Of a DNA stretch of 6,897 nt, positions 1 to 5,904 are shown one piece after another. How positions within the stretch are numbered: position 1 is the stretch's first letter; each line of letters begins with the position of its first letter. The position numbers and the translations under genes are program-made. The notes beneath the pieces were generated by a model. It saw nothing but the letters and a program-made list of their open reading frames with translations, did not search any database and was not told where the DNA came from. The DNA is from Candidatus Saccharimonadota bacterium (GTDB taxonomy: Bacteria; Patescibacteriota; Saccharimonadia; Saccharimonadales; UBA7683): contig JAGQNU010000016.1 in assembly GCA_020427905.1 (NCBI GenBank), forward strand, positions 1-6,897, read 5' to 3'.

Positions 1-1728
1 GAGTTTGTTGCAGAAGTTTCTGCCGGCGGTGAACTTTGCCGGGCTGAAGTTTTGATTCACACCCGCTTTGCGACCGCTGATAATGCCCATCCTCAGTGCA
101 TCAGAGCCGTACTCCTCCATAATCTCTTGTGGATTAACGACGTTACCGAGGCTCTTGCTCATTTTGGAGCCATCCTCAGCCATGACGTAGCCATGGATGT
201 AGACATCCTTAAATGGTACTTCGCCAGTGATGTAAAGCCCGAGCATGATCATCTTGAGTACCCACACGTTAAAGATCTCGCCACCCGTCTCCATCACGCT
301 TAAGGGATAGAAGTCTTTAAAGTCCTGGTTGTCTGGATAGTTCAGGGTTGCATATGGCCACTGACCAGATGAGAACCAGGTGTCAAACACATCTGGATCG
401 CGTTTGTATGTCTTGCCGTCCTTCTCGATGGTTTCTTTATCAACTTGGTCGTTAAATATCCAGTCGCTTGGGTCGTCAACATTTTGGAATGCTGGGATTG
501 GTATCCCCCATGCAATCTGACGTGAAATGTTCCAATCCTTAATGTTCTCTAAATATGCCAGACCAGAGGCTCGCCTTGATGCCGGTATGATGTTTATTGC
601 ACCCGCCTCGAGAGCATCTATTGCCTTTGCTGCAAGTGGTTTCATATCCACGAACCATTGCTCTTTCAACAGGGGCTGGATTGGATTTTTACATTTGTAA
701 CAATGGCCGACACTGTGCTCGTAGTCAACTACCTCAGTAAGAAGCTCTCGCTCCTTCAGATCATCTAAGATGAGACGTCGTGCCTCTGATACCTCCATAC
801 CTCGATACTTCTCTGGTGCAGCATCTGTGATAGTACCATCAAGCCCAATAACAGATATCCTATCAAGCTTATGCCGTTCACCAAGCTCAAAGTCGTTGAT
901 ATCGTGCGCCGGAGTTATCTTAACGGCGCCAGTCCCAAATTCAGCCTCTACCATATCATCAGCCAGAATTGGGATTACTCTATCAGTCAGCGGTAGACGC
1001 ACCTCCTTGCCTATAAACCGTTTATAGCGCTTATCTTTTGGGTTTACCGCTACGGCTACATCACCCAGCATTGTCTCAGGACGGGTTGTGGCAACCTCGA
1101 TCAAGTCAGAGCCGTCTATAAGTGGATAGGCAATTGTCCAGAGATATGACTTCTCATCTTTATATTCCACCTCGTAGTCGGAGAAACCAGTACCGTGCGT
1201 TGTGCAATAGTTGACGATACGTTCACCTCTGTAAATAAGATTGTCGTTCCACATCTGCTGGAACGTCTTGTAGGCTCTGTCGACAATATTGTCATCAAGC
1301 GTAAAGGTAAAACGATCCCAGTCAGCGCTGGCACCGACCTCGCGCATTTGAAGCTCCATGTTACCCCTGTTGTTGGCAACAAAATCCCAGGTTTGCTGGT
1401 ATAACTCCTCGCGTGTGAAGTCAAAACGACTCTTACCCTCACTGTTGAGATGCTTCTCATAGACAACCCAGGTTTCAAACCCGGCGTGATCAGCGCCTGG
1501 CAGGTAGAGGGTCCTATCACCCTTCATCCGATGATAACGGATGAGGACGTCTTGGATGGCAATCGTCATACCTGTCCCGATATGAAGATTGGCGTTGGCA
1601 TTCGGTGGCGGCATGACAATACTGTACGGTGTCCCCTGCCCCGTTGGCTTGAATGCGCCTGAGTTCTCCCACAACGCGTATATGTCGCCCTCGTAGAGTT
1701 TTGGATCATATTGTTTCGGTAGATTCAT
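1..1728 (-). CDS. valS: Valyl-tRNA synthetase (ValS), N-terminal 576 residues, cut by window edge
   Basis: Cytoplasmic class Ia aminoacyl-tRNA synthetase that charges tRNA-Val with valine using ATP. The frame is open from the ATG at 1726-1728 to base 1. The start is fixed by an AAGGAA box 6 nt upstream and by an N-terminus (MNLPKQYDPKLYE) typical of the family. Visible in order: PPPN then HIGT (residues 49-52, the HIGH signature with Thr in the last place); PGADHAGFET (77-86); a CP1 editing domain with TTRPET (214-219) and GTGAVKITPAHD (265-276); Cys175/His178 and Cys343/Cys346, a possible zinc site; ISRQxxWGxPIP (402-413); DTWFSSGQWP (449-458); and KMSKS (522-526). The visible part ends just after NQNFSPAKF...GRNFCNKL, at the entry to the anticodon-binding region, so that region and any C-terminal domain lie outside. 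The separation of HIGT and KMSKS by an editing insertion and the TTRPET/GTGAVKITPAHD pair favour ValS over IleS or LeuS. The identification is secure; the exact lineage is inferred. Confidence 0.96.
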   Translation of the reverse strand, partial: MNLPKQYDPKLYEGDIYALWENSGAFKPTGQGTPYSIVMPPPNANANLHIGTGMTIAIQDVLIRYHRMKGDRTLYLPGADHAGFETWVVYEKHLNSEGKSRFDFTREELYQQTWDFVANNRGNMELQMREVGASADWDRFTFTLDDNIVDRAYKTFQQMWNDNLIYRGERIVNYCTTHGTGFSDYEVEYKDEKSYLWTIAYPLIDGSDLIEVATTRPETMLGDVAVAVNPKDKRYKRFIGKEVRLPLTDRVIPILADDMVEAEFGTGAVKITPAHDINDFELGERHKLDRISVIGLDGTITDAAPEKYRGMEVSEARRLILDDLKERELLTEVVDYEHSVGHCYKCKNPIQPLLKEQWFVDMKPLAAKAIDALEAGAINIIPASRRASGLAYLENIKDWNISRQIAWGIPIPAFQNVDDPSDWIFNDQVDKETIEKDGKTYKRDPDVFDTWFSSGQWPYATLNYPDNQDFKDFYPLSVMETGGEIFNVWVLKMIMLGLYITGEVPFKDVYIHGYVMAEDGSKMSKSLGNVVNPQEIMEEYGSDALRMGIISGRKAGVNQNFSPAKFTAGRNFCNKL

Positions 1729-1734
1729 CTTTAG

Positions 1735-1740
1735 TTCCTT
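1735..1740 (-). promoter_or_regulatory. valS ribosome binding site
   Basis: The minus strand reads AAGGAA ending 6 nt before the valS ATG, a good Shine-Dalgarno match at normal spacing. It decides the start at 1728 and contrasts with the unknown genes and murE on the right, which show no comparable site. Confidence 0.75.
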
Positions 1741-1749
1741 ATAAGCTAT

Positions 1750-1783
1750 TGGAGCATGTTTACGCGGTTTGCCTACTGCTCCA
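1750..1783 (-). repeat. Inverted repeat (hairpin) just upstream of valS
   Basis: TGGAGCA pairs perfectly with TGCTCCA across a 20-nt loop, with the 3' arm ending 10 nt before the valS Shine-Dalgarno box. The position suits a structural element of the valS leader. There is no following T-run, so it is unlikely to be an intrinsic terminator. Confidence 0.5.
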
Positions 1784-1837
1784 GAATGTATTTGCGTTCA
1801 TGTGAAAGTTGGGTTGAAAAATGTTACAGGCCATACG

Positions 1838-1855
1838 GCACACAGGCTCGTGCGC
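1838..1855 (-). repeat. Inverted repeat (hairpin) in the valS leader
   Basis: On the minus strand GCGCAC can pair with GTGTGC (one G-U pair) across a 6-nt loop. This compact, GC-rich hairpin lies in the middle of the predicted valS leader. A TTTTT run occurs about 16 nt further on, too far away for a standard terminator. Confidence 0.4.
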
Positions 1856-1858
1856 TAC

Positions 1859-1890
1859 CATGTTGGAATTTGTACATTTGTACTAACATG
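1859..1890 (-). repeat. Nested inverted repeat at the predicted valS transcript 5' end
   Basis: CATGTT (1890-1885 on the minus strand) pairs with AACATG (1864-1859). Inside lies a second palindrome, GTAC and GTAC (1880-1883 and 1872-1875), around a 4-nt loop. It begins almost exactly where transcription is predicted to start. It could be a 5' stabilising stem or an operator-like dyad; the sequence alone does not decide. Confidence 0.4.
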
Positions 1891-1895
1891 TGCCC

Positions 1896-1925
1896 AGTAT
1901 ACCAAAGCACTACCCCATATAACAA
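1896..1925 (-). promoter_or_regulatory. Probable valS promoter (extended -10)
   Basis: The minus strand has TTGTTA (1925-1920), an 18-nt spacer, then TATACT (1901-1896). TGG stands immediately before the -10 box, giving the extended TGn motif. The boxes match the bacterial housekeeping consensus at 4/6 and 5/6. Predicted transcription start is near 1889. Confidence 0.55.
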
Positions 1926-1926
1926 C

Positions 1927-1955
1927 TTGACAAAATATAAGAAATTTGCTAATGT
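1927..1955 (+). promoter_or_regulatory. Probable promoter of the PP2C phosphatase gene
   Basis: A perfect TTGACA (1927-1932) is followed by a 17-nt spacer and TAATGT (1950-1955), with TGC directly before it as an extended -10. The hexamer itself is only 3/6, but the perfect -35, ideal spacing and TGn support it. Predicted start is near 1962, giving a leader of about 17 nt. The -35 box is one base away from the divergent valS -35 box. Confidence 0.6.
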
Positions 1956-1964
1956 ATGAGTGTT

Positions 1965-1970
1965 AAGAAG
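1965..1970 (+). promoter_or_regulatory. Weak ribosome binding site of the PP2C gene
   Basis: AAGAAG, one mismatch from AAGGAG, lies 8 nt before the ATG at 1979 in a purine-rich leader. It supports this ATG as the start. Confidence 0.45.
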
Positions 1971-1978
1971 AAATAAAA

Positions 1979-3139
1979 ATGACCGCAGAAGTGCCAACAC
2001 CATCATCACCACCGCCTACATCTCGACTCAGGGGTACATTGGTTGAACGCTCAACAAGTGAGAGCGGCGCGATAGTTGATGAAGTAGCACCTGAGGTGGG
2101 GGCTGAAGCAGTTTTTGCTGCAACGTCTGAGCTAGTTGGTCTAGCGGATGAGCAAACTGGTGCTAGTGACCGTGCATCACGTGTTCGTAGCACAGTAGGC
2201 ACTGGTAAGCAGAACAGCACTCGTAACGACGAAATACCCGCTGGCCCGTCGCGCATCATATCGACAGTAGGTCGGCAAGTTGGGGATACTGGCAGAGCTC
2301 CAAAAGACACGGTCGATGTAACTAGTGAGACTCACTTACCTACTTTTTCTACTCTTAGGCCAGAGGCTAATGTTGCTAAGACTTACTGTGATAAGGAAGG
2401 TGCTATTGATTTGCGACTTTCATCTACTGAACACCATCAGGATGGTCTAGCATACAACCCTGATACAGACACGGTTGTGGTTTGTGACGGCTTGGGCGGT
2501 GTCGGTGCGTCTGGTGAAGTTAAAGACTTTTTCGCGTTTGCCTTATCGCATGCAACAGCTGAACTAGACGATATTTCAACATTGGCTGATGAGCGAGTTG
2601 TTGGTAGGTTGGTTGAAAGAGCCAAAGAAATCCTTAACAGCATGGGCATTGAAATACGACCGTCGGGCAGTAGATTAGTACGAAACAATGTGGGAGCTGG
2701 GTTTGAATGGGCTTCGACGATAGCTGCCGTTCAACGTGTAGGCGACAGCAGTACTTGGCGCATAGCTACACTCGGAGACAGTAGTGTAGCTATACTCGGA
2801 GTTGATGGCAAAGTTCGGGCAGGGTTTGGTGAAGCATTTCAACAGATTAGGGCCGGTAATGTTAGCAGCGATGGTACAGCAGTTGAGGCGACAATGGGTT
2901 CACTTGTAGGAATTGAAAAGTCACTTGAAGGGGGAGTTCGTTACCAGAAGAACGATTTTGGTGCCGAATTCACAGAAGTAGAGCTTGCAGAGGGGGAGCG
3001 GCTTGTTGTTGTCTCTGATGCATATGTCCAAAAGTCTAATCTCAAGGTTCTTGAACGTGATGCCTCGTTAACGGCTGAGGATTGGGGAGCAGCGAGGCCA
3101 ACTTATGCCGACGATACGACCATGGCCATCGTGTACTAG
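1979..3139 (+). CDS. PP2C-family (PPM) Ser/Thr protein phosphatase with disordered N-terminal extension, 386 aa
   Basis: Probable metal-dependent protein Ser/Thr phosphatase, cytoplasmic, since no signal peptide or membrane segment is visible. Residues 1 to about 130 are rich in Ser, Thr, Pro, Gly and acidic residues and look disordered. The catalytic domain spans roughly 135-386, a normal PP2C length. It shows the family motifs in order: HQDG (153-156, the N-Q-D type motif), VVVCDGLGG (166-174, metal-binding Asp170), ASTIAA (245-250), LGDSSV (265-270), VVVSDA (343-348, Asp347) and ADDTTMAIV (377-385, Asp378/379). The acidic metal ligands are kept, so activity is plausible; Ala348 replaces the usual Gly of the SDG motif. 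The gene has its own promoter, diverges from valS and ends 3 bp from the stop of convergent tsaD. No kinase partner lies in the window and substrates cannot be inferred. A regulatory or anti-sigma-control role is possible but unsupported here. Confidence 0.85.
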   Translation: MTAEVPTPSSPPPTSRLRGTLVERSTSESGAIVDEVAPEVGAEAVFAATSELVGLADEQTGASDRASRVRSTVGTGKQNSTRNDEIPAGPSRIISTVGRQVGDTGRAPKDTVDVTSETHLPTFSTLRPEANVAKTYCDKEGAIDLRLSSTEHHQDGLAYNPDTDTVVVCDGLGGVGASGEVKDFFAFALSHATAELDDISTLADERVVGRLVERAKEILNSMGIEIRPSGSRLVRNNVGAGFEWASTIAAVQRVGDSSTWRIATLGDSSVAILGVDGKVRAGFGEAFQQIRAGNVSSDGTAVEATMGSLVGIEKSLEGGVRYQKNDFGAEFTEVELAEGERLVVVSDAYVQKSNLKVLERDASLTAEDWGAARPTYADDTTMAIVY

Positions 3140-3142
3140 GTA

Positions 3143-4201
3143 CTACAGGGGCCAGGAGGGCTGTGTCTCGAGGGTGAATGGATCATCCGGAGCTTGATGC
3201 TTGGATTGGTAGTATGCACGAGCGCCGATCATAGCGGCGTTATCTGTACAAAGTATCTGTGGTGCATATTCAATTTCAATAGGTATTTCATGAGAAAGTA
3301 CCTCACGAAGGGGGAGCGAGGCGGCAACGCCACCCCCGATGATTACGGTCTTTGGACTTAAATTCTCAAAGGCTAACCTCGTTTTACTAACAAGATAGTT
3401 GATAGCAGTCTTCTGAAAACTAGCTGCAAAGTCTGCCACCTGAGCATCGGAGAGGCGCCCAGCAAGCTCAAACGATGGAAAGTCGTGTCCGACACCACAT
3501 TCTGCCTGTACGGCCCGCAGCAGTGCAGTTTTAAGCCCAGAGAAGCTGAAGCCATACTCTTCACTGACTTTGGGAGTCGGGAGTGCATACGCATCAGGAT
3601 TACCATTGTCTGCAGCCTGAGCAACACTTGGCCCGCCAGGGTAGGGGAGGCCAAGGACTTTGGCGACTTTATCAAACGCCTCACCCACGGCGTCATCTGT
3701 TGTGCGCCCAATAACTCTCCATTCAGTATGGTTAGTGCCAAACATAAGTTGTGTGTGGCCACCACTGACGATCAGCGCCAGCACCGGGAACTCGGGCTGT
3801 GTAGTGGGGTAAGGTGTTTTGTACTCTGGCCCATCTGTAATCCAGTTAGCATAGATGTGACCAAGTATGTGGTGTACAGCGTACAGTGGTTTCTGCTTAC
3901 TCCAAGCAAGTGTCCGGGCCGTCAATACGCCGATTAATAGCGAGCCAAGGAGCCCCGGCCCCTGAGTTACGGCGATTGCATCGATGTCATCCCAGCCCAT
4001 CTTTGCTTCATCAAGTGCTTGCTGCACCGCAGGCAGTATTACTTCAATATGACTTCGTGCAGCTACCTCTGGTACGACGCCACCAAAGGCTTTATGAATG
4101 TCGATCTGGCTGTTCACTACCAGTGAATGCAGCTTGCTGCCGTCTTCAACAACAGCAACCGAGGTCTCGTCACAACTGGTCTCAATGGCTAATATATTCA
4201 T
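3143..4201 (-). CDS. tsaD: tRNA N6-adenosine threonylcarbamoyltransferase TsaD, 352 aa
   Basis: Transfers the threonylcarbamoyl group from threonylcarbamoyl-AMP to A37 of tRNAs reading ANN codons, forming t6A. In bacteria it works with TsaB and TsaE, neither of which is in this window. The product is full length and begins with the hallmark MNILAIETSCDET, which fixes the start. Motifs: GGVVPEVAARSH (40-51); AVHHILGH (108-115, His111 and His115 as metal ligands); SGGHT (146-150); DDAVGEAFDKVAK (169-181); PGGP (188-191); FSFSGLKTA (218-226); GGGVAAS (289-295); and CTDNAAMIGARAY (318-330, Asp320 as the third metal ligand). This is the ASKHA fold of the Kae1/TsaD family with all key residues present. 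The start lies 30 bp from the divergent 326-aa gene and the stop is TAG. No Shine-Dalgarno box is clear. A TAGAAT-like box (minus strand, 4228-4223) could serve as -10 with a leader of about 15 nt, but no good -35 accompanies it. Confidence 0.97.
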   Translation of the reverse strand: MNILAIETSCDETSVAVVEDGSKLHSLVVNSQIDIHKAFGGVVPEVAARSHIEVILPAVQQALDEAKMGWDDIDAIAVTQGPGLLGSLLIGVLTARTLAWSKQKPLYAVHHILGHIYANWITDGPEYKTPYPTTQPEFPVLALIVSGGHTQLMFGTNHTEWRVIGRTTDDAVGEAFDKVAKVLGLPYPGGPSVAQAADNGNPDAYALPTPKVSEEYGFSFSGLKTALLRAVQAECGVGHDFPSFELAGRLSDAQVADFAASFQKTAINYLVSKTRLAFENLSPKTVIIGGGVAASLPLREVLSHEIPIEIEYAPQILCTDNAAMIGARAYYQSKHQAPDDPFTLETQPSWPL

Positions 4202-4212
4202 AAATCTTATGC

Positions 4213-4241
4213 TTCACATTGTATTCTACAGATGTTAGCAT
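4213..4241 (+). promoter_or_regulatory. Candidate promoter of the 326-aa gene (would favour the second ATG)
   Basis: TTCACA (4213-4218, 5/6 match), a 17-nt spacer and TAGCAT (4236-4241, 4/6) predict transcription starting about 4248-4250, right at the second in-frame ATG (4250-4252). The alternative -10 boxes TATTCT (4222-4227) and TATGCT (4208-4213) would serve the first ATG but lack a convincing -35 or spacing. This is the weakest of the promoter calls. Confidence 0.3.
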
Positions 4242-5212
4242 ACACCATTATGGACAGAGAGCTAAGTACAAGTCGCGAGCATGTCAGGGACTTGTTAGCC
4301 TTGCGGATTGAGGCTGCTGCTGCGCACCTTGCTACCCTTGCAGAAGACACAGCACCAATTGATAGTATAGAAGCAACGAGTGAAACTACTCGCGTGGTCG
4401 CGCGGTATCACTTCGACCCAAACGATGAACTGTTGAGTCGGTGGACAGAACCAATATTTGTGGAGCTACGGTATACTCAGCCAATGGAGCACCCACAGCA
4501 TAGTGAACGTGTAACACAGGGTTATCGGTACACGAACACGCGCGGACAGTGGGAGGCCTTTGAACTTATCGGAGACTCTCCCTTCACAGAGCCGATGGCT
4601 TGGAAAGTCAGGCTGGGTGAATACCATTGCGATGAGCTTGAAGACGCAGTTGGGGGCGCAACCGAGCTACTCGCTAGGCACCACGTAACTGAAGTAGGGC
4701 GCAATACATTATCACTACGTTTAGCCGCAGCGCTACCGCTCGCAAAACGCATCATTACCAATCTTGGCTTTTCACTCCATAATCACGCCACACGAGAGGT
4801 AGTACAGCAGATAGAGTCTCAGAGTTTGTATGAACGGCCTCCTGAAGGGGCGAGTCGTGATCTGGTGGATTGGGTAGAAGATTTTATTGTCGAATCTGAG
4901 TGTCTTGGCGTGCACGAGACACAGTTTACAGCCAGTGGTAGTACGTGTCGTATCGTACAGACCGTTGATGACCAGCTCGAGCAGCTTGTATACAGGCCGC
5001 AGCCCGAGGCGGGAGTCAATGGACCCATAAGTCGAGAGTTTGATATCAAGCGCGAAAACGATGGCTTTTATGTGACAGAGTGGCTTTTGAGTATCGATGG
5101 TCAATCACAACAGCGCTACTGCGTAGAGGAGCGTAGACCTCTTGAGTTCGGGCTAGCTTGCGATATCATGGTTATGCTTGAAGATGCCGAACAGGATACT
5201 ACACACGAGTAG
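4232..5212 (+). CDS. Hypothetical protein, 326 aa, unrecognised
   Basis: I do not recognise this family. The product is soluble-looking and acidic, with no signal peptide, membrane segment or known catalytic motif. Residues 10-38 should form a long helix, followed by strand-rich stretches (about 45-130), a helical middle (134-200), a helix (209-222) and another strand-rich stretch (228-315). The order of elements in 19-140 appears to recur in 209-317: an RDL-started helix, then S/T-rich strand, a strand ending in Tyr-x-Gln/Pro-Gln-Pro, a W/Y-E strand and a closing strand. This suggests an old internal duplication. The start is uncertain: ATG at 4232 gives the full length, while ATG at 4250 gives MDRELST and fits a possible promoter at 4213-4241. 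Neither has a Shine-Dalgarno box. The gene diverges from tsaD by 30 bp and lies 38 bp before the next co-directional gene. The even codon use and full-length frame make it a real gene. Confidence 0.85.
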   Translation: MLAYTIMDRELSTSREHVRDLLALRIEAAAAHLATLAEDTAPIDSIEATSETTRVVARYHFDPNDELLSRWTEPIFVELRYTQPMEHPQHSERVTQGYRYTNTRGQWEAFELIGDSPFTEPMAWKVRLGEYHCDELEDAVGGATELLARHHVTEVGRNTLSLRLAAALPLAKRIITNLGFSLHNHATREVVQQIESQSLYERPPEGASRDLVDWVEDFIVESECLGVHETQFTASGSTCRIVQTVDDQLEQLVYRPQPEAGVNGPISREFDIKRENDGFYVTEWLLSIDGQSQQRYCVEERRPLEFGLACDIMVMLEDAEQDTTHE

Positions 5213-5215
5213 ACA

Positions 5216-5244
5216 TTGACACTAGTATAAAAAAGTGACATCAT
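5216..5244 (+). promoter_or_regulatory. Promoter of the 208-aa gene, placed for a leaderless transcript
   Basis: A perfect TTGACA (5216-5221), starting 4 bases after the upstream stop codon, is followed by a 17-nt spacer and CATCAT (5239-5244, 4/6). Counting 6 nt on puts the transcription start at 5251, the A of the ATG. A TATAAA at 5226-5231 is too close to this -35 to pair with it. No Shine-Dalgarno box stands before the ATG, in keeping with a leaderless message. Confidence 0.5.
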
Positions 5245-5250
5245 ATTTAT

Positions 5251-5877
5251 ATGACATCTTATCATGAAACAGTTGCCGCAACACCTCCTGAGGTCGTTGG
5301 TATACACGTCCCTATAGGACTATTGAAGTCAGAAGTCCGCGACCCCACGTATGGCGTGCCAGGCGAAGCTCGGGTTTTTGTTGCTGATACTATTCGATCA
5401 CAGCTTGCTGCACGGGGTATTAACCTCGACCAGGTGGTATTTAGCGGATTTATAGAGGGTGGAACAAAGTTTGAGGGAGACTTTGATAACGATGCTGAAC
5501 GGATTCGGAACCTACGCCTGCTTGCGGAAGAAGCAGAAAACCTCATGGATGCTGGTGTGCACATTGATGATCCAGATCGGTTTGCAGCCCACATCGCTGA
5601 GATCAAAGCACTGCAACAAGCACGTCCAGAGATTGCAGGGACACATCAGTACTACTTTGCCGAAGACACACAGTTGGATACAGATCAGTACAATCCAATC
5701 AACTATGCAGCCACTGTTGCCCCGGTAGTTGGGGTGTACTCAAGGCAGGCCTTGCTTGAGAACGGACGCGAAGTACACGAGGAGCAAACAGTATGGTGTA
5801 TATCTGGTACAGAGGAGGACATTGAATCAGCCCTTATTTTGCTCTTTAAGCCTGAATACACGATTATTGATGGTTAA
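5251..5877 (+). CDS. Hypothetical protein, 208 aa, unrecognised
   Basis: I do not recognise this family. The product is acidic and soluble-looking, with no signal peptide or membrane segment and a single Cys (183). Predicted features: a strand around VVGIHVPIG (15-23), a mixed segment to VVFSGFIEGG (62-71), a charged helical stretch (80-126) resembling a helical hairpin, then a strand-rich C-terminal third with VAPVVGVYS (156-164) and ALILLFKPEYTIIDG (194-208). The alternation of GIHVPIG, VVFSGF, VAPVVGVYS and TVWCISGTEED suggests a small alpha/beta fold, but no catalytic motif stands out. It lies 38 bp after the 326-aa gene and 27 bp before the Mur ligase gene, all on the same strand, so a shared role in envelope biogenesis is possible but only by position. 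The ATG at 5251 sits at the predicted transcription start. The stop is TAA. Confidence 0.85.
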   Translation: MTSYHETVAATPPEVVGIHVPIGLLKSEVRDPTYGVPGEARVFVADTIRSQLAARGINLDQVVFSGFIEGGTKFEGDFDNDAERIRNLRLLAEEAENLMDAGVHIDDPDRFAAHIAEIKALQQARPEIAGTHQYYFAEDTQLDTDQYNPINYAATVAPVVGVYSRQALLENGREVHEEQTVWCISGTEEDIESALILLFKPEYTIIDG

Positions 5878-5896
5878 ATACCAACATCTGTATACT
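5867..5896 (+). promoter_or_regulatory. Promoter of the Mur ligase gene, placed for a leaderless transcript
   Basis: TTGATG (5867-5872, 4/6) inside the end of the 208-aa gene, an 18-nt spacer and TATACT (5891-5896, 5/6) predict a start at about 5903-5905, at the ATG at 5905-5907. The region before this ATG has no purine-rich Shine-Dalgarno box. An ATG at 5900 is followed at once by TAA, so it cannot be the start. Confidence 0.5.
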
Positions 5897-5904
5897 CGTA
5901 TGTA

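Larger units (their letters stand above)
1729..1889 (-). promoter_or_regulatory. Long predicted 5' leader of valS with three inverted repeats
   Basis: If transcription starts about 7 nt after the TATACT box at 1896-1901, valS has a leader of about 160 nt, long for this compact genome. On the minus strand the leader contains, in order, a stem near its 5' end (1885-1890 with 1859-1864), a six-pair stem (1850-1855 with 1838-1843) and a seven-pair stem (1777-1783 with 1750-1756) ending 10 nt before the Shine-Dalgarno box. Aminoacyl-tRNA synthetase leaders are often sites of control such as T-boxes. Here the segment ACCGCG lies in the loop of the last stem, but the TGGN element that binds the tRNA end is not in the right place. 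I therefore call it only a structured leader of unknown role. No U-run follows the last stem, so it does not look like a transcription terminator. Confidence 0.45.

Noticed and set aside
1116..1520. Open frame of 134 codons on the minus strand within valS
   Set aside because: It overlaps the conserved valS editing-domain frame, and its Ser/Thr/Arg-rich product looks like a frame shadow.
1845..1862. tRNA-like D-arm (TGGTAGCGCAC on the minus strand)
   Set aside because: No matching D-stem partner, T-arm motif (GTTCGA) or acceptor stem around it.
1729..1889. Canonical T-box riboswitch before valS
   Set aside because: ACCGCG is present in a loop, but there is no TGGN element in the bulge, no recognisable Stem I with a Val specifier, and no terminator. 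Kept only as a structured leader.
1756..1959. Small open frame (67 codons) in the valS-PP2C gap
   Set aside because: It runs antisense through the valS leader and across both promoters, and has no ribosome binding site. The regulatory reading explains the region better.
3485..3937. Open frame of 150 codons on the plus strand within tsaD
   Set aside because: Antisense to the fully conserved tsaD. The product is rich in Cys, Arg and Pro and has no family features.
4772..5104. Open frame of 110 codons antisense to the 326-aa gene
   Set aside because: No promoter, Shine-Dalgarno box or recognisable protein character. Another antisense frame overlaps the same bases.
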